Assembly (NCBI GenBank): GCA_026984915.1
Contig: JALSRG010000049.1
Span: 1-56,200, forward strand
DNA length: 56,200 nucleotides
Direction of reading: 5' to 3'
Source of the DNA: Marinosulfonomonas sp.
GTDB taxonomy: Bacteria; Pseudomonadota; Alphaproteobacteria; Rhodobacterales; Rhodobacteraceae
The translations under genes were made by a program, and so were the position numbers. Shown one piece after another: positions 16,901 through 25,978 of this stretch. A model generated the notes under the pieces. The model was not told where the DNA came from and searched no databases. It saw nothing but the letters and a program-made list of their open reading frames with translations. The stretch's first letter is position 1; the number at the start of each line of letters is the position of its first letter.

Positions 16901-17944
16901 TTGGCGCGTGTCTTTTCCTTGTTGATTGTTCTTTTGGCGCTTGCAGGTTGCTTGAAAACGCAACCCGACGCGCTGCCCCTCTTGGCGGATGTTGATGTTG
17001 CCGAAGATGCGCCAAGCGTCGATATGGCCGCCCCGGCAGATGCCGCGCCTCTGGATGCTGCGCAACCTGAAGGGGCAAAATCCGCCGGGTTTCTGAGCCG
17101 CCTGTTTCACAAGACCGACCGCGTCGCCCGACCAAAACCCAGGCCTGCGGGAGGCGCGAGAGCTTTGCCGGCAGCGCAACCGGCCAGTGACAACGGGCCA
17201 GCGGCATCCGATGCTGCACCAGAGGAAAACGCACAAGCCGAACCGGCCCCGCAAAAGCATGGTTTGCTGGCGCGGATTTTTGGAAAGCCTGCGGTTGCGA
17301 AAGCGTCAGGGCAAACCGCGGATACCCCGGCCGCACCACAGGTTGCGTCCCTGGCGGTTGCCGTGGAGGCCACCCCAAAAGCCCCGAAAGGCCAGCAAAC
17401 AGACCAGACCAGACGGCGGGGCCTGTTTGGCCCGCGCAAACCCCGGCCGGCCGCCGGCCTGCAGGTGCCCCCCGGAACGGTTTTGCCATATGGCACCATC
17501 GGAATTGCCTGCGGCATCAGCGGCAAGGCGCTGGGCAAACAGGTTGACCGGTATCCGGAACGTGGCAGGGGCTATAAACTCTATGACACCGCACCGGGCA
17601 ACCCGGGCCCGCATACGCAATTTCTGACAGGTTTCAAGGATGGCTGCCCGCGCCAGTTCACCGCGGCACTTGCATTGCTTGGCGCCCCGTCGCAGCACGA
17701 AGCCCTGCGCTATGACATCTCGTCGAAAACCTTGAAATTTTCCTCGGCCGACATTGCGTATGAAAAGCTCAAGCGCCGGATTTGCAAGGTTTCGCGCGGC
17801 AAACCGTGCGGGCGGCGTTCCGCAGCCATGGACCGGGCCGCGGCATTCCTGACATATTACGAAAACTTCGGCGGCAATGCCCGCTGGGGAGAAGCGCTCT
17901 TGTATGGTGGCGATATTCTGGCAAGCGACCTGCAAAGCCGCTGA
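16901..17944 (+). CDS. lipoprotein of unknown function, conserved C-terminal domain
   Basis: 347 residues. The N-terminus (VFSLLIVLLALAGCLKTQ) is a lipoprotein signal with lipobox LAGC, so the protein is probably lipidated. Residues about 20-190 are Ala/Pro/Lys-rich, low in complexity and probably a disordered linker. The C-terminal ~150 residues are compact and conserved-looking, with ACGISGKALGKQVDRYPERG, HTQFLTGFKDGCPRQF and the Cys pair of RRICKVSRGKPCGRR. I recall similar uncharacterised Rhodobacterales proteins. The start is TTG 16901 with GAGGAAG upstream; the dnaE stop is one base earlier, so it is cotranscribed with dnaE. No enzyme motif is seen. Confidence 0.75.
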   Translation: MARVFSLLIVLLALAGCLKTQPDALPLLADVDVAEDAPSVDMAAPADAAPLDAAQPEGAKSAGFLSRLFHKTDRVARPKPRPAGGARALPAAQPASDNGPAASDAAPEENAQAEPAPQKHGLLARIFGKPAVAKASGQTADTPAAPQVASLAVAVEATPKAPKGQQTDQTRRRGLFGPRKPRPAAGLQVPPGTVLPYGTIGIACGISGKALGKQVDRYPERGRGYKLYDTAPGNPGPHTQFLTGFKDGCPRQFTAALALLGAPSQHEALRYDISSKTLKFSSADIAYEKLKRRICKVSRGKPCGRRSAAMDRAAAFLTYYENFGGNARWGEALLYGGDILASDLQSR

Positions 17945-17953
17945 CGGAAAAAC

Positions 17954-18163
17954 CTACCAGTGCGGCGGTTTCTGATCGGCCAGCGGCACGGTTCCGCCTT
18001 CATCCACTTCGCGCCCGGCCTCGCGTTCCATCAGGCGCACAAGGCGTGCATTGATGCGGGCCAGTTCGTTTTCCTGCCGCGCAACGATATCGGACAACTC
18101 GTCAACTGTTTTGGTCAGATGCGCGACCTGCTCTTGCAGATCGGTTATTTCATGTGTGCTCAT
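17954..18163 (-). CDS. slyX: SlyX family protein
   Basis: 69 residues. The first ~45 form a heptad-like coiled coil (ITDLQEQVAHLTKTVDELS, then IVARQENELARINARLVRL), followed by a tail ending PLADQKPPHW, where the terminal PPHW/PPHY-type motif is a hallmark of SlyX. Function is unknown in the family. It is convergent with the lipoprotein gene (9-base gap) and divergent from hisS. Confidence 0.88.
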   Translation of the reverse strand: MSTHEITDLQEQVAHLTKTVDELSDIVARQENELARINARLVRLMEREAGREVDEGGTVPLADQKPPHW

Positions 18164-18221
18164 GGGGGGGCTCTAACGCGAATATCTGCCGTGAACAAGC
18201 CGGTGTTTGCTGCAGCGTGCC

Positions 18222-18250
18222 TTGCCTGTGGGCCTGACCTTCGCTAAACG
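18222..18250 (+). promoter_or_regulatory. probable hisS promoter
   Basis: TTGCCT (18222-18227), a 17-base spacer and TAAACG (18245-18250) lie 33 bases before the hisS start. The -35 is good and the -10 moderate. The rest of the 119-base divergent gap with slyX shows no clear hairpin or tRNA-like T-box. Confidence 0.4.
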
Positions 18251-18282
18251 CGACCGCAACAACAGAACAAGAGACCAAACCC

Positions 18283-19782
18283 ATGGCCAAGCAGAAAAAA
18301 CAACCGCGCCCCAAAGCCCAGACGCCGAAAGGGTTTCGCGACTATTTCGGAGCAGAGATCGCCGAGCGCAAGGCGATGCTCGACAAGATTGCAGCGGTGT
18401 ATGAGCTTTACGGTTTTGACGCACTGGAAACCTCTGCGGTTGAAACCGTCGAGGCGCTGGGCAAGTTTCTGCCCGATGTCGACCGCCCGAATGCAGGTGT
18501 CTTTGCCTGGCAGGAAGAAGGCGACAGCAATAGTGACAGCAAGCCAGGCGACTGGCTGGCCCTGCGCTATGACATGACGGCACCGCTGGCGCGGGTTTAT
18601 GCGCAGTTTCGCAACGATCTGCCAACACCGTACCGGCGGTACGCCATGGGGCCGGTGTGGCGCAACGAAAAACCGGGCCCCGGACGGTTTCGCCAGTTTT
18701 ACCAGTGTGATGCCGATACGGTGGGCGCCCCGAGCATCGCGGCCGACGCGGAAATCTGCGCGATGCTGGCGGACACGCTGGAGGCCGTGGGCATTGCGCG
18801 GGGTGATTATATTGTGCGCATCAACAACCGAAAGGTTCTGAATGGCGTGCTGGAAACCATGGGGCTGGAGGGTGAGGAAACCCGAAACGCGGTTTTGCGC
18901 ACGATCGACAAGTTCGACAAGGTGGGCGAAAGCGGTGTGCGCGCGCTGTTGGGCAAGGGACGGCTCGATGCTTCGGGGGCCTATATCGACGGCGTTGGGC
19001 TGAGCGAGGCCCAGGCCGGGCCGGTCATTGCCTTTCTGACCTCAAAGGCAGACGACACCGCCGCAACACTGGCCAATCTGCGGGCTGCCGTCGGCGGATC
19101 GGCGGTTGGGCTGGAGGGTGTGCAGGAACTTGAAACCATCGCCACCCTGCTGACCGCGCAGGGCTATGGGGCGGAGCAGATCGAAATCGACCCGTCCGTC
19201 GTGCGTGGTCTTGGTTACTATACAGGGCCGGTTTACGAGGCCGAGCTGACCTTTGACATTACCGACGAAAAGGGGCGGGTGCGGCGCTTTGGCTCGGTGG
19301 CCGGTGGCGGCCGCTATGATGATCTGGTCAAGCGGTTCACCGGACAGGCTGTGCCGGCCACCGGGGTTTCCATCGGGGTTGACCGTTTGTTGGCGGCGCT
19401 GCGCATGAAGGGCAGAATTGGTGGTTCAGCCGCAAAAGGCCCGGTGGTGGTGACGGTCATGGACCGCAACCGGATGCCGGATTATCAGGCCATGGTCGAC
19501 GAGTTGCGCGCGGCGGGGATCCGCGCCGAGGTTTATCTGGGCAATCCAAAGAATTTTGGCAACCAGTTGAAATATGCGGACAAGCGGCAATCCCCCATTG
19601 CCGTCATTCAGGGGGGTGACGAGGCCGAGCGGGGCGTTGTGCAACTGAAGGATCTGGTTCTGGGGGCAAGGATTGCCGAAAGCGCCAGCCTTGAAGAATG
19701 GAAATCCCAACCAGCGCAGCGCGAGGTTCCCCGCACCGACCTGGTGGCGCAGGTTCGGGCAATGCTGGATTCCGGCCAGTGA
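18283..19782 (+). CDS. hisS: histidyl-tRNA synthetase
   Basis: A 499-residue class II aminoacyl-tRNA synthetase. It starts with [10 protein letters not shown] (the usual PKGxRDxxP/G motif 1 region). Motif 2 is at [20 protein letters not shown], the His-specific motif at [17 protein letters not shown] and motif 3 at [11 protein letters not shown]. The C-terminal anticodon-binding domain begins near VVVTVMDRN. The length exceeds bacterial HisRS (~420) but matches the alphaproteobacterial form. It overlaps hisZ by 4 bases (GTGA). Confidence 0.97.
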   Translation: MAKQKKQPRPKAQTPKGFRDYFGAEIAERKAMLDKIAAVYELYGFDALETSAVETVEALGKFLPDVDRPNAGVFAWQEEGDSNSDSKPGDWLALRYDMTAPLARVYAQFRNDLPTPYRRYAMGPVWRNEKPGPGRFRQFYQCDADTVGAPSIAADAEICAMLADTLEAVGIARGDYIVRINNRKVLNGVLETMGLEGEETRNAVLRTIDKFDKVGESGVRALLGKGRLDASGAYIDGVGLSEAQAGPVIAFLTSKADDTAATLANLRAAVGGSAVGLEGVQELETIATLLTAQGYGAEQIEIDPSVVRGLGYYTGPVYEAELTFDITDEKGRVRRFGSVAGGGRYDDLVKRFTGQAVPATGVSIGVDRLLAALRMKGRIGGSAAKGPVVVTVMDRNRMPDYQAMVDELRAAGIRAEVYLGNPKNFGNQLKYADKRQSPIAVIQGGDEAERGVVQLKDLVLGARIAESASLEEWKSQPAQREVPRTDLVAQVRAMLDSGQ

Positions 19783-20888
19783 TTTCCCGGTCTGACATTC
19801 GCGCCGAGGCCCGGCGGTTGACCGGCTTTTTCCAGGCCGCGGGTGCGCTGCCGGTGGAAGCCGATATTCTGCAACCGGCGGATACGTTGCTGGATCTGTA
19901 CGGCGAGGATATTCGCGCGCGCGCCTATGTTACGCATGACCCGTTGCGCGGCGAATTGATGCTGCGGCCCGACTTTACCGTGCCCGTCGTTCTGCACCAC
20001 ATGCAAAACGGCAAGGACGAAGCCCGCTATACCTATATGGGGGAAGTCTTTCGCCAGCAGGCGTTTGATCCGTCCCGCCCGTCCGAATACGTTCAGACCG
20101 GATACGAGCTTTTCTCCTCCGGGGAACTTGCGGCGGCGGATGCTGAAGTTTTCGCCCTGTTTCAGGAGGTCTTGTCACCGCTTGGCTTGCGGGCGGCCAC
20201 TGGCGATATCGGCATACTGATGGCGGCGGTGCGCGGACTGGCAACAAGTGAGGCGCGCAAACGCGCCTTGCAGCGGCATATCTGGAGGCCGCGCCGGTTT
20301 CGGGCGTTGCTGGACCGATATGGCGGTAAAAAACCGACGCCGGTTGCACGCAAGGCGTTGTTGCAGGCGGTCGCCGAAGGCAAAAACGTGCTGGCGGATT
20401 CCGCCCCGCATATCGGGCTGCGCGATGTGGAGGAAATAGAGGCCCGTATCCGGGTTCTGGTCCAGGATGCGGCAGAGCCGCCGATTTCGCCAGGCGAGGC
20501 CGAGATGCTGGACGAGATTCTGAATTTGCGCGAAACAGCCCCCATGGTGCTGGAGCGGCTGCGCGATCTGTCGGTTGATCTGGCGGCCCTGGCCCCCGCG
20601 GTTGAGCAGTTTGCGCGCCGTCTGGACGCGCTGGCGCTGCAGGGGGTGGATGCGGACTCGCTGGAATTCGAAGGCTCTTACGGCCGTACCACGATGGAGT
20701 ATTACGACGGTTTTGTCTTTGGCTTTTACGCCGCGGATCGGCCGGATCTGCCTGCGGTTGCCACGGGCGGGCGTTATGACGCGCTGACCGGGATGCTGCG
20801 CCGGAAAGACAACACCGGGTCTTTCGCAGCGGTCGGCGGGGTGATCCGCCCGGAACTGGTGCTGGAACTGAAAAGGGCGCTGGCATGA
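19779..20888 (+). CDS. hisZ: ATP phosphoribosyltransferase regulatory subunit HisZ
   Basis: A 369-residue HisRS-like protein without the anticodon-binding domain. It has kept the synthetase-like fold ([39 protein letters not shown]) but lost a functional aminoacylation motif. HisZ binds short HisG and gives it activity and histidine feedback. The start is taken as GTG 19779, overlapping the hisS stop, because the following [17 protein letters not shown] is the natural N-terminus; an earlier in-frame ATG would only read through hisS coding sequence in another frame. It overlaps hisG by 4 bases. Confidence 0.93.
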   Translation: MISRSDIRAEARRLTGFFQAAGALPVEADILQPADTLLDLYGEDIRARAYVTHDPLRGELMLRPDFTVPVVLHHMQNGKDEARYTYMGEVFRQQAFDPSRPSEYVQTGYELFSSGELAAADAEVFALFQEVLSPLGLRAATGDIGILMAAVRGLATSEARKRALQRHIWRPRRFRALLDRYGGKKPTPVARKALLQAVAEGKNVLADSAPHIGLRDVEEIEARIRVLVQDAAEPPISPGEAEMLDEILNLRETAPMVLERLRDLSVDLAALAPAVEQFARRLDALALQGVDADSLEFEGSYGRTTMEYYDGFVFGFYAADRPDLPAVATGGRYDALTGMLRRKDNTGSFAAVGGVIRPELVLELKRALA

Positions 20889-21589
20889 CGGTAAAGCTGG
20901 GAATCCCGTCCAAAGGCCGGTTGATGGAAAAGACCTTTGACTGGTTTGGCAAACATGGTGTGACCTTGCGGCGCACCGGATCGGAGCGGGAATACTCTGG
21001 CGCGGTTGCCGATATCGAGAATGTGGAACTGGTGCTTTTGTCGGCAGGCGAAATCCCGCGTGAACTGGCGGCCGGGCGCATTCATCTGGGGGTGACCGGG
21101 ACGGATCTTGTCCGCGAAAGGCTGGCCCTTTGGGATGCGCAGGTCAGTGAACTGATACCCATGGGGTTTGGTCACGCGGATCTTGTGCTTGCGGTGCCGG
21201 CCTGCTGGGTTGATGTGGACACATTGGATGATCTGGATGCGGTTGCCGCGCAGTTCCGGGATCGTCATGGATTCCGCTTGCGCATTGCCACCAAATACCA
21301 CCGGCTGATCCGTGATTTCCTGCGGCAAAACGGGGTTGCCGATTATCAGTTGGTTGACAGTCAGGGGGCAACGGAAGGCACGGTCAAGAACGGAACGGCC
21401 GAGGCAATTGCCGATATCACCTCGACCGGCGAAACATTGCGGGCAAACCATTTGCGGCTGCTGTCGGACGGGCTGGTTCTGCGGTCACAGGCGACATTGT
21501 TCAGCACGCGAAGCGAAACACTGAATGAAGAAGACAGGGCCACGCTTCGCGCCTTTGTCGCCCGCCTGGACCCTGCGGGCAATGGTTGA
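20885..21589 (+). CDS. hisG: ATP phosphoribosyltransferase, short form
   Basis: A 234-residue HisG that catalyses the first step of histidine synthesis (ATP + PRPP to phosphoribosyl-ATP). The N-terminus KLGIPSKGRLMEKT and the loop ATEGTVKNGTAEAIADI (phosphate/PRPP binding) are visible. It lacks the C-terminal regulatory domain of long HisG, so it depends on HisZ, encoded directly upstream with an ATGA overlap. The hisS-hisZ-hisG order with serial overlaps ties tRNA charging and histidine synthesis into one transcript. Confidence 0.95.
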   Translation: MTVKLGIPSKGRLMEKTFDWFGKHGVTLRRTGSEREYSGAVADIENVELVLLSAGEIPRELAAGRIHLGVTGTDLVRERLALWDAQVSELIPMGFGHADLVLAVPACWVDVDTLDDLDAVAAQFRDRHGFRLRIATKYHRLIRDFLRQNGVADYQLVDSQGATEGTVKNGTAEAIADITSTGETLRANHLRLLSDGLVLRSQATLFSTRSETLNEEDRATLRAFVARLDPAGNG

Positions 21590-21614
21590 TCTGCAATGAC
21601 CATGAAAGGGAAGC

Positions 21615-22832
21615 GTGGCGGTTATGGAAACATTCGACTTTGACGAAGAGGTCAACCGGCGCGCGGTTCCGGCGCTGAAAACCCATCCGATGGTGCTGGG
21701 GCAGGGCGGCGAGCACCTTTTTGCCGCCGGGGTTGCCGATATGGATTTCAAGGCCCCGCCCGTGGTTTTGCAGGCCATGCAACAGCGGCTGGATCATGGG
21801 GTGTTTGGCTATGAGGCGGTGCCCGAGGCGCTTTTCCCCGCCCTGACGGATTGGCTGAAAACGCGGCATGGCTGGCAGGTGGACACGCAGCATATCCTGC
21901 GTGCCCCCAATGTTCTGAACAGTCTGGCCATAGCGGTTTCGCTGTTTTCAGGGCCGGGTGAGGGTGTGATCGTGCAGCCGCCGGTCTTTTTTGATTTCTA
22001 TGACATTCTGCGTGAAAACGACCGGGAAATTGTGCGAAATCCACTGGTTCTGCAAGACGGCCGGTACGAAATGGATTTTGCCGGGCTGGAAAGGCTGGCG
22101 GCCGATCCTGCCAACAGAATACTGCTGCTGTGCAACCCGCATAACCCGGTTGGCCGGGTCTGGAGCCCGCAGGAGCTGCGCCGGATGGGCCAGATTTGCG
22201 CGCGCCATGACGTGCTGGTCGTATCGGATGAAATCCACGGCGACATTACCTTTTCCGGGCACCGGTACACGCCGTTTGCGGCGCTGGGTGAGGAATTTGC
22301 CGGGAATGCCATTACCTGTATTTCCCCGGCGAAAAGTTTCAATATTGCCTCCTGCTGTTCGGCGTTCACCATTGTCAGCAACGCAGAGCGGCGCCAGACA
22401 TTTCAGGCGGAAAACAGCCGGCTGACGGTGAACAAGAACAATGCTTTTGCCAGCGTTGCGATGCTGGCGGCCTATGCGCGCGGCGGGCCGTGGCTGGATG
22501 CGGTTCTGACCTGTCTGGAAAAGAACCTTGCGCTTGTGCGGCGGTATATTGCCCCGCTTGCCGAGGTGGAGCTGATCGAGCCGGAAGGGACATTTCTGGT
22601 CTGGCTTGATTTCCGCAAGACCGGGCTGACGCCTGATGATCTGATCGCATTTCTGCGCCGCAAGGCGGGATGGGCCGTGACACGCGGGCAGGCATTCGGC
22701 CCGGAAGGCGAAGGCTTTGTGCGGCTGAACATCGCCTGCCGGCATGCGGTACTGGAACAGGCGCTGCAACGGCTGGTTCAGAATGTTTCGCACGCGAAAC
22801 ATTTCTCGGCCAAGGGGTTGAAATCACAATGA
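21615..22832 (+). CDS. MalY/PatB-type PLP-dependent C-S lyase (aminotransferase class I/II)
   Basis: 405 residues, fold type I. ADMDFKAPP near the N-terminus is the signature of the MalY/PatB cystathionine beta-lyase group. The PLP region includes LLCNPHNPVGRVW, VVSDEIHGDI and the Schiff-base lysine in ISPAKSFNIASCC. The start may be GTG 21615 (AAAGGG just upstream) or ATG 21624. It lies 25 bases after hisG and may be cotranscribed with it. It probably cleaves cystathionine or a related S-conjugate; an aminotransferase activity cannot be excluded. A second, diverged member is at 55028-56200. Confidence 0.88.
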   Translation: MAVMETFDFDEEVNRRAVPALKTHPMVLGQGGEHLFAAGVADMDFKAPPVVLQAMQQRLDHGVFGYEAVPEALFPALTDWLKTRHGWQVDTQHILRAPNVLNSLAIAVSLFSGPGEGVIVQPPVFFDFYDILRENDREIVRNPLVLQDGRYEMDFAGLERLAADPANRILLLCNPHNPVGRVWSPQELRRMGQICARHDVLVVSDEIHGDITFSGHRYTPFAALGEEFAGNAITCISPAKSFNIASCCSAFTIVSNAERRQTFQAENSRLTVNKNNAFASVAMLAAYARGGPWLDAVLTCLEKNLALVRRYIAPLAEVELIEPEGTFLVWLDFRKTGLTPDDLIAFLRRKAGWAVTRGQAFGPEGEGFVRLNIACRHAVLEQALQRLVQNVSHAKHFSAKGLKSQ

Positions 22833-22917
22833 TTCTCTTGCGGATTTCCGGAAGTGCGGCCGCGTAACGCGCTGTTAATAAAAGATAAAATACTGTTAAT
22901 ACCGATGGCCTGACGGA

Positions 22918-23352
22918 TTAGCGAACGCCGATTTCTGCCAGTGCCGAGGCCATTTCCGGCGGCAGGTTGGTCTCTTGCCCGCAGGCCTTGGCCAGATCGG
23001 GGGGCGCGTCGGAGGGCGTCAGATACCGCCAGCCCTGAAAGGGCCGGCGCGGCGCGGCTGTCGTGCGGATGATTTCCGGATCCATTATGATGCCACAGCG
23101 GCGGATGCCGTCTTCTCCGATCACCTCGTCCAGCCGCAAAATGCGTTGCCGGGCCTGAATAACGCCACGAATGACCCAATAGAGCGAGCCGCCGTTCAAA
23201 AGCTCGGCCTCGCGCCGGGGCCACATGCGCGTAACATGGCGGGGCGGGTCGGGCGCGCCTTTGGCACGCATCCGGGCGCGATAGTCTTGCAGATGCTCAA
23301 CCGAGTCGATTCCGACGCAGAGTTTTACCATATGTATGGTGTTTTTCACCAA
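22918..23352 (-). CDS. DUF1489 family protein
   Basis: 144 residues. HMVKLCVGIDSVEHLQDYR at the N-terminus, RHVTRMWPRREAELLNGGS in the middle and the GGSLYWVIRG and PFQGWRYL blocks fit DUF1489, an uncharacterised alphaproteobacterial family. No signal peptide or membrane segment is visible. It is convergent with the C-S lyase gene and divergent from nrdJ; the nrdJ promoter overlaps its 5' end. Function unknown. Confidence 0.85.
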   Translation of the reverse strand: MVKNTIHMVKLCVGIDSVEHLQDYRARMRAKGAPDPPRHVTRMWPRREAELLNGGSLYWVIRGVIQARQRILRLDEVIGEDGIRRCGIIMDPEIIRTTAAPRRPFQGWRYLTPSDAPPDLAKACGQETNLPPEMASALAEIGVR

Positions 23353-23489
23353 GGCCCCCGAAATGTGCTATAATGCGACTCACCCAGCATAGCCGCTTGC
23401 CGGGGAAATTCAATTGACCGCCTGGGGTGTTGGGCGTATCAATGGATGCTCTTCTGCGCGCTTGCCACAGCTACCATGGGATTTAGGAC
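23344..23489 (+). promoter_or_regulatory. nrdJ promoter and ~108-nt leader with possible RNA structure
   Basis: TGCTATAAT (TATAAT at 23369-23374) is an extended -10 with a poor -35 (TTTCAC, 23344-23349). Transcription should start near 23381. The leader opens with CACCCAG (23381-23387), which can pair with CTGGGGTG (23422-23429) with one bulge, closing a ~34-base domain. CGCC/GGCG (23420-23423 / 23432-23435) gives an alternative stem. A nrdJ-leader RNA motif has been described by comparative genomics; I cannot check the consensus. I do not see a canonical cobalamin-riboswitch B12 box. Confidence 0.4.
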
Positions 23490-25751
23490 ATGAGCCGTTT
23501 CGCTGCCCCGATTGCCGAACAGATCTGGGATATGAAATACCGCCTGAAGGACCACGGCAAACCCGTGGACCAAACGGTGGAAGACAGCTGGCGACGGATT
23601 GCGCGGGCGCTGGCAGCAGTGGAAGAGACGCCGGACGCTTGGGAAGAGACATTCTACGCCGCCCTTGAAGATTTCAAATTCCTGCCGGCCGGGCGGATCA
23701 TCGCCGGGGCCGGAACCGGCCGGGCGGTGACGCTTTTCAACTGTTTTGTCATGGGCACCATCCCGGACGATATGGGCGGCATTTTCGAGAACCTGAAGGA
23801 AGCCGCGCTGACCATGCAGCAGGGTGGCGGTGTCGGCTTTGATTTCTCGACGATCCGGCCCAGGGGGGCCGATGTAAAGGGTGTGGGCGCCGATGCCTCG
23901 GGGCCGCTTTCCTTTATGGATGTGTGGGATTCCATGTGCCGCACCATCATGAGCGCCGGGAGCCGGCGCGGGGCGATGATGGCCACCATGCGTTGCGATC
24001 ACCCGGACATCGAGGATTTCATCGGCGCCAAGCGCGATCCGGCGCGGTTGCGCATGTTCAACATGTCGGTGCTGGTAACAGATGATTTCATGGCGGCGGT
24101 CAAGGCCGGTAAAAGCTGGGATCTTGTCTTTGACCACAAGGTTTACCGCACGGTCGAGGCGCGTGACCTGTGGAACAGGATCATGAAATCCACCTATGAT
24201 TTTGCCGAACCGGGGGTGATTTTCATCGACCGGATCAACGCAACCAACAACCTGAACTATTGCGAAACCATCGCCGCAACCAACCCCTGCGGCGAACAAC
24301 CCCTGCCACCCTATGGCGCCTGTTTGCTGGGCTCGGTGAACCTTGCGAAACTGGTGGCGGATCCGTTTGAGAAAACCGCAAGGGTCGAAGGCGCGGCGCT
24401 CTCGGAACTGGTGCAAACGGCTGTGCGGATGATGGACAATGTGGTGAGCGCCAGCCGCTTTCCGCTGCCGCAGCAGGAAAAAGAAGCCAACGACAAGCGC
24501 CGGATAGGCCTGGGGGTTACCGGGCTTGCGGATGCGCTGCTGATGCTGGGGCTGCGCTATGGTTCGGATGCGGCGGTGGCGCAAACCGAAGCCTGGATGA
24601 AGGAGATCGCCCGCGCCGCCTATCTGGCCAGCGCGGATCTGGCGCGCGAAAAGGGGGCTTTTCCGCTGTTTGACGCGGAAAAATACCTTGGCGGCGCTTT
24701 TTTCCAGCATATGGATGATGACGTCAAAGACGCCATTCGCAAACACGGCATTCGCAACGCCCTGCTGACATCGATCGCGCCAACCGGGACAATCAGCCTG
24801 CTGGCGGGCAATGTCAGCAGCGGCATAGAGCCGGTTTTTGCCTATGCGTATACGCGCAAGGTTCTGCAGCCGGACGGTACGCGTACCGAGGAAGAAGTGG
24901 TGGATTACGCCGTTGATCTGTGGCGCGAGAAATATGGTGACCAGCCATTGCCGGATTACTTTGTGAATGCGCAGACGCTTGCGCCAATGGATCACGTGAA
25001 AATGCAGGCCGCGGCCCAGAAATGGGTGGATTCGAGCATCTCGAAGACCATCAACTGCCCCGAAGACATCAGCTTTGAGGATTTCAAGGACATCTACCTG
25101 GAAGCCTATGAAACCGGCTGCAAGGGCTGCACCACCTATCGCCCCAATGCGGTGACGGGATCGGTGCTCTCGGTGGATGAGCAAGACGACAAGACGCCGG
25201 AAACCGACCGTGGCGCGGATGTGGTGTATATTTCCGAGCCATTGGACCGGCCGCAAACCCTGGAAGGCAATACCTACAAGCTGAAATGGCCCGACAGTGA
25301 GCACGCAATCTATATCACGGTGAATGATGTTGTGATCAACGGCCACAGACGGCCTTTTGAGGTGTTCATCAATTCCAAGAACATGGAGCATTTTGCCTGG
25401 ACCGTGGCCCTGACCCGCATGATCAGTGCGGTGTTCCGGCGTGGCGGAGATGTGTCGTTTGTCGTGGAGGAACTGAAAGCCGTGTTCGACCCGCGTGGCG
25501 GGGCCTGGATGGAGGGCAAGTATATCCCCTCGATTCTGGCCGCGATCGGCGGCGTGATCGAGCGCCACCTCATCAACATCGGTTTCATCGGCGGCGAAGG
25601 CATGGGCCTGAAAACAGACCCGCAGGCCCAGGTCCTGGCTGTCGGAGAGGCGCCGCGCGCAAAAGCCTGCCCAAGTTGCGGCCAATACGACATGCGTATG
25701 CTCGAAGGCTGTATGACCTGCGGCAGTTGTGGTTACAGCAAGTGCAGCTGA
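23490..25751 (+). CDS. nrdJ: adenosylcobalamin-dependent ribonucleotide reductase (class II)
   Basis: 753 residues. Class II RNR makes deoxyribonucleotides using coenzyme B12 and needs no oxygen. Visible landmarks: LFNCFVMG (first redox Cys), GGVGFDFSTIRPRG, the NPCGEQPLPPYGACLLGSVN active-site block with catalytic Cys and Glu, and IAPTGTISLLAGNVSSGIEP. The C-terminal tail CPSCGQYDMRMLEGCMTCGS.. carries a CxxC-x11-CxxC arrangement, a zinc-like or redox tail typical of NrdJ. It has its own promoter/leader and a terminator 120 bases downstream. No class I nrdAB is in the window. Confidence 0.95.
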   Translation: MSRFAAPIAEQIWDMKYRLKDHGKPVDQTVEDSWRRIARALAAVEETPDAWEETFYAALEDFKFLPAGRIIAGAGTGRAVTLFNCFVMGTIPDDMGGIFENLKEAALTMQQGGGVGFDFSTIRPRGADVKGVGADASGPLSFMDVWDSMCRTIMSAGSRRGAMMATMRCDHPDIEDFIGAKRDPARLRMFNMSVLVTDDFMAAVKAGKSWDLVFDHKVYRTVEARDLWNRIMKSTYDFAEPGVIFIDRINATNNLNYCETIAATNPCGEQPLPPYGACLLGSVNLAKLVADPFEKTARVEGAALSELVQTAVRMMDNVVSASRFPLPQQEKEANDKRRIGLGVTGLADALLMLGLRYGSDAAVAQTEAWMKEIARAAYLASADLAREKGAFPLFDAEKYLGGAFFQHMDDDVKDAIRKHGIRNALLTSIAPTGTISLLAGNVSSGIEPVFAYAYTRKVLQPDGTRTEEEVVDYAVDLWREKYGDQPLPDYFVNAQTLAPMDHVKMQAAAQKWVDSSISKTINCPEDISFEDFKDIYLEAYETGCKGCTTYRPNAVTGSVLSVDEQDDKTPETDRGADVVYISEPLDRPQTLEGNTYKLKWPDSEHAIYITVNDVVINGHRRPFEVFINSKNMEHFAWTVALTRMISAVFRRGGDVSFVVEELKAVFDPRGGAWMEGKYIPSILAAIGGVIERHLINIGFIGGEGMGLKTDPQAQVLAVGEAPRAKACPSCGQYDMRMLEGCMTCGSCGYSKCS

Positions 25752-25873
25752 AGGAAGGCTGGTTTGTTGTGGATGACATCCACATCCAATACATCCGGTC
25801 GCCTTTCGATGTGCCTCGCGATTGCCCGCCGGTCAGCGGGTCAGGACATTCTGGAACCATGGAGGGGCGCAAG

Positions 25874-25903
25874 AACAGGCCGCAGAATGACGCGGCTGTT
25901 TTT
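25874..25903 (+). terminator. Rho-independent terminator after nrdJ
   Basis: AACAGGCCGC (25874-25883) pairs with GCGGCTGTT (25892-25900) with one bulged G around an 8-base loop and runs into TTTTT. On the minus strand the same hairpin is followed by TTCTT, so it may also end the convergent sulfotransferase transcript. The remaining bases of the 227-base gap (25752-25978) hold no convincing gene. Confidence 0.75.
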
Positions 25904-25978
25904 CAGTTTCATGGCGGGGGCCGTTCGCATAAACAGCCGGCAGTGTGTTCGACGGCGCCTGACGGGGATGGGCTCGTT

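Noticed and set aside
23381-23489. Classical cobalamin riboswitch before nrdJ
   Set aside because: The leader is too short and I find no convincing B12 box; only a possible other RNA structure is reported.
23439-25685. Antisense open frame of about 750 codons over nrdJ
   Set aside because: Mirror of nrdJ codon bias; nrdJ motifs are complete and in order.
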